Shown: positions 62,166 to 64,000 of the stretch, piece by piece
How the letters are laid out: every line of letters begins with the position of its first letter
Numbering within the stretch: position 1 is the stretch's first letter
Assembly: GCF_016808335.1 (NCBI RefSeq)
Contig: NC_053142.1
Coordinates: 40,033,674-40,097,673, forward strand
Direction: 5' to 3'
DNA: 64,000 nt
Source of the DNA: Panicum virgatum
Taxonomy: Eukaryota > Streptophyta > Magnoliopsida > Poales > Poaceae
Notes under the pieces: model-generated
What the model was told of the DNA's origin: nothing
Database searches by the model: none
The model's input: the letters and a program-made list of their open reading frames with translations, nothing else
Position numbers and translations under genes: made by a program

Positions 62166-63396
62166 GCTGCTGGCACCGCGCCTCTGTGTTATATTTACTA
62201 GTCTATCAACCCGTGTTTCTGCACGGGCTAGTTAGAGATATCTAATAGTTATCTATCTCACGTTTTTTTAGCTAATTAAATATTCTAATTCAATACTATA
62301 AAGTTATATATTTATCATTATATAATTGTAATAGATGTGATAGGTTTATTTACAAATATTTTTTTCTCACTTTGTATCGCACATCCATATATGTTTGATA
62401 TGTATTTAACTTAACACTTTGTTTGAGCTATGTGAACAACATAAAAATTAGTATTCTTATCTTCTCTTATACATGAATATATGGTGACACACATCATGGT
62501 TAATAGTTTTATATAAATAATAACATAAATAATATATTAATAATGATAGAAATAGTAATTTAGAATTTATATTGATATGCTTTAATATTTTATTATAATA
62601 ATTTTTATTCAGATTTTGGGTTTATTTTAAATTTTTATTATGTTATCATTGGATTATATATATAAATACTATATATATATATATATAAGTTAGGGAGTTA
62701 TTTGATATTATTTTATAATGGCGGAGGTGGGTAATTTAGATACATATTTAGGGGGTTACTTTAGTTTATTTTCATAATGCCATAGGTGGGTAATTTATTA
62801 GAAAAAAATTACAGATTCAATGGCTATTATGATTAGAGTTGCCGAATTGATGGCTAGATGTTTTTTATTTTTGTGAGAATTTTTAGAATTTCTCTATTTT
62901 TTTAGACTGTCCACTTAGGATCCTAGGTGGCTTTACCTGGAGACTTTAAAAAGAACCTCCAATTAGTAATAGTAAGATTTTTAATTTTTAATTGCTTGTT
63001 GTTGTGCTCCTATTATTTTGTACTACAAAACTCATACTGAGGAACGCATGTACCATCTTCAGGATTGTTATGATCAATCTCAAATAAGAGGGCTTTACCT
63101 CTTCACCTACTGTAAAGGCCATACACACTAAGGAAAAGTAAGAACAGATCAGCAGGTGAGTTTCCTACTGACAGAGTGATGACACACATAAGAAACACAT
63201 GACTTAATCATATTTTTTTAGAAAGGTCACCGGAAGAGGAGAATAATCATATTTAGTAAATCAACCTGTACATCACTTCTTTTATCTGAACACCTATCTT
63301 CTTGCTGCCCCGGATTTACTGAAGCAGAAGATGACTACCACTTATCTTGGCTTTATTAGTCATAACTGACACATTTCATTTCCACCAAACGTTCTA
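62166..63396. other. Intergenic between WAK pseudogene and YSL
   Basis: CTATCAACCCGTG-TTTCTG-CACGGGCTAGT near 62206 forms a short hairpin followed by CTAGT, reminiscent of Helitron 3' ends, and relates to sequence after the first WAK (47331). The rest is AT-rich with a TA run near 62660-62690. No gene supported. Confidence 0.4.
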
Positions 63397-64000
63397 CTAC
63401 GGCGTTGTAAGGAAAGCATCCACCTTGTCATTCATCGCCCTCGACAGGAACTTCATGCAGATCGGAGGCTTCACCTTGGCGAGGGCCAGCACCGACTGAG
63501 GGAGGACCCATATCCTATCACCGCAGATCATGCCGGACGCAACCGCCGGCGCGAACGCGTCCGCCTTGGCTCTGTCCAGTCTCTGCCACACGAACAGTAT
63601 CGCTGTCCCGATGAACATGTCCACCGCGAAGTAGGCATGTAGAACGGGATGGCCATCGCCATCGGGATCGGGATGAACCGTGACACCTTCTTGGGCACCA
63701 GGTCTCTGATCAGGTTGATGACGATCGCCGCAGGGAAGAACACGTAGCAGAGGGTGAGGCAGTGCTTCGGGAGCGAGGAGAAGCCGTCCACACCCAGTAT
63801 CGCCATGCTCCGGAAGACGGCGGCGTTCGGCGCGGGGTACTCGCTGCCGTCGACGCCAATGTTGCCGAAGGCCTTGTAGAAGAGCCAGAACACGCAGGGA
63901 GCGATGACGCAGCCCATTGCCGTGCCTATGACCTGACTGATGAACATTGACCTTGGTGATGCCAGTGGCAGGTATCCTGTTTTGAAGTCCCCCATCAGGT
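63397..64000 (-). pseudogene. Yellow Stripe-Like (YSL) transporter, C-terminal part, frameshifted, cut by window edge
   Basis: YSL proteins (OPT family) move metal-nicotianamine chelates across membranes. From 64000 downward: [19 protein letters not shown], then membrane helices ([38 protein letters not shown]), [20 protein letters not shown]. The frame breaks at about 63634 after FYM; the family has two more residues before YFAVDMF, so 4 bases seem lost (or 2 gained). The other frame continues [50 protein letters not shown] to a stop at 63397. ICGDRIW has Arg where the family has Gly, a second oddity. Decay is likelier than a single base-call error, but the sequence needs confirming. Upstream exons lie beyond 64000. 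Confidence 0.82.

Overview
This is nuclear DNA from a flowering plant, almost certainly a grass and probably a panicoid one. The evidence is spliced genes with GT-AG introns, very GC-rich third codon positions beside AT-rich intergenic DNA, and many grass-type transposons (Stowaway, Tourist-like, hAT, CACTA and Mutator MITEs, Helitron and SIRE-like copia relics). From memory, the gene order (CKX8-like, UGT array, type-A response regulator, RETICULATA-related, WAK, YSL) resembles rice chromosome 4 near Os04g0523500-0524600; I could not check this.

Layout. 136-5196 (+): five-exon cytokinin dehydrogenase whose large intron 4 holds two MITEs and a (TC)26 tract. 5578-6222 (-): decayed Helitron Rep region. 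7347-23635 (-): tandem array of group-D UDP-glycosyltransferases in four states: a C-terminal relic, a gene split by a solo LTR and frameshifted, one intact gene (18312-19832) and one nearly intact gene with a shifted C-terminus (22127-23635). A Pack-type element at 15874-16972 carries a broken ATL RING-H2 gene. 24873-30800: a 5.9-kb hAT element with 8-bp target duplication, a damaged transposase gene, a nested hAT MITE and two apparent host-gene exon fragments (Nudix hydrolase, glycerol-3-phosphate permease). 30801-38038 is mostly TE-rich intergenic DNA. 38039-38935 (+): type-A response regulator. 41018-43365 (+): chloroplast RETICULATA-related protein. 44221-47229 (+): intact wall-associated kinase. 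51074-62165 (+): its tandem paralogue, a pseudogene interrupted in exon 1 by a rearranged copia element and in intron 3 by a Mutator-like element with a nested Stowaway. 63397-64000 (-): last part of a Yellow Stripe-Like transporter, apparently frameshifted, cut by the window edge.

How the genes relate: the cytokinin dehydrogenase (hormone breakdown) and the type-A response regulator (negative feedback on cytokinin signalling) lie about 33 kb apart on one strand, with UGTs between them whose substrates are unknown. The WAKs are candidate cell-wall sensors. There are no operons, CRISPR arrays or prokaryote-like systems here. The most unusual content is transposon biology: gene capture by two different DNA elements, a 51-bp CACTA palindrome with intact target duplication, and the stepwise rearrangement history of the copia insertion. 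Exon boundaries were chosen by eye from splice consensus, reading phase and family resemblance.
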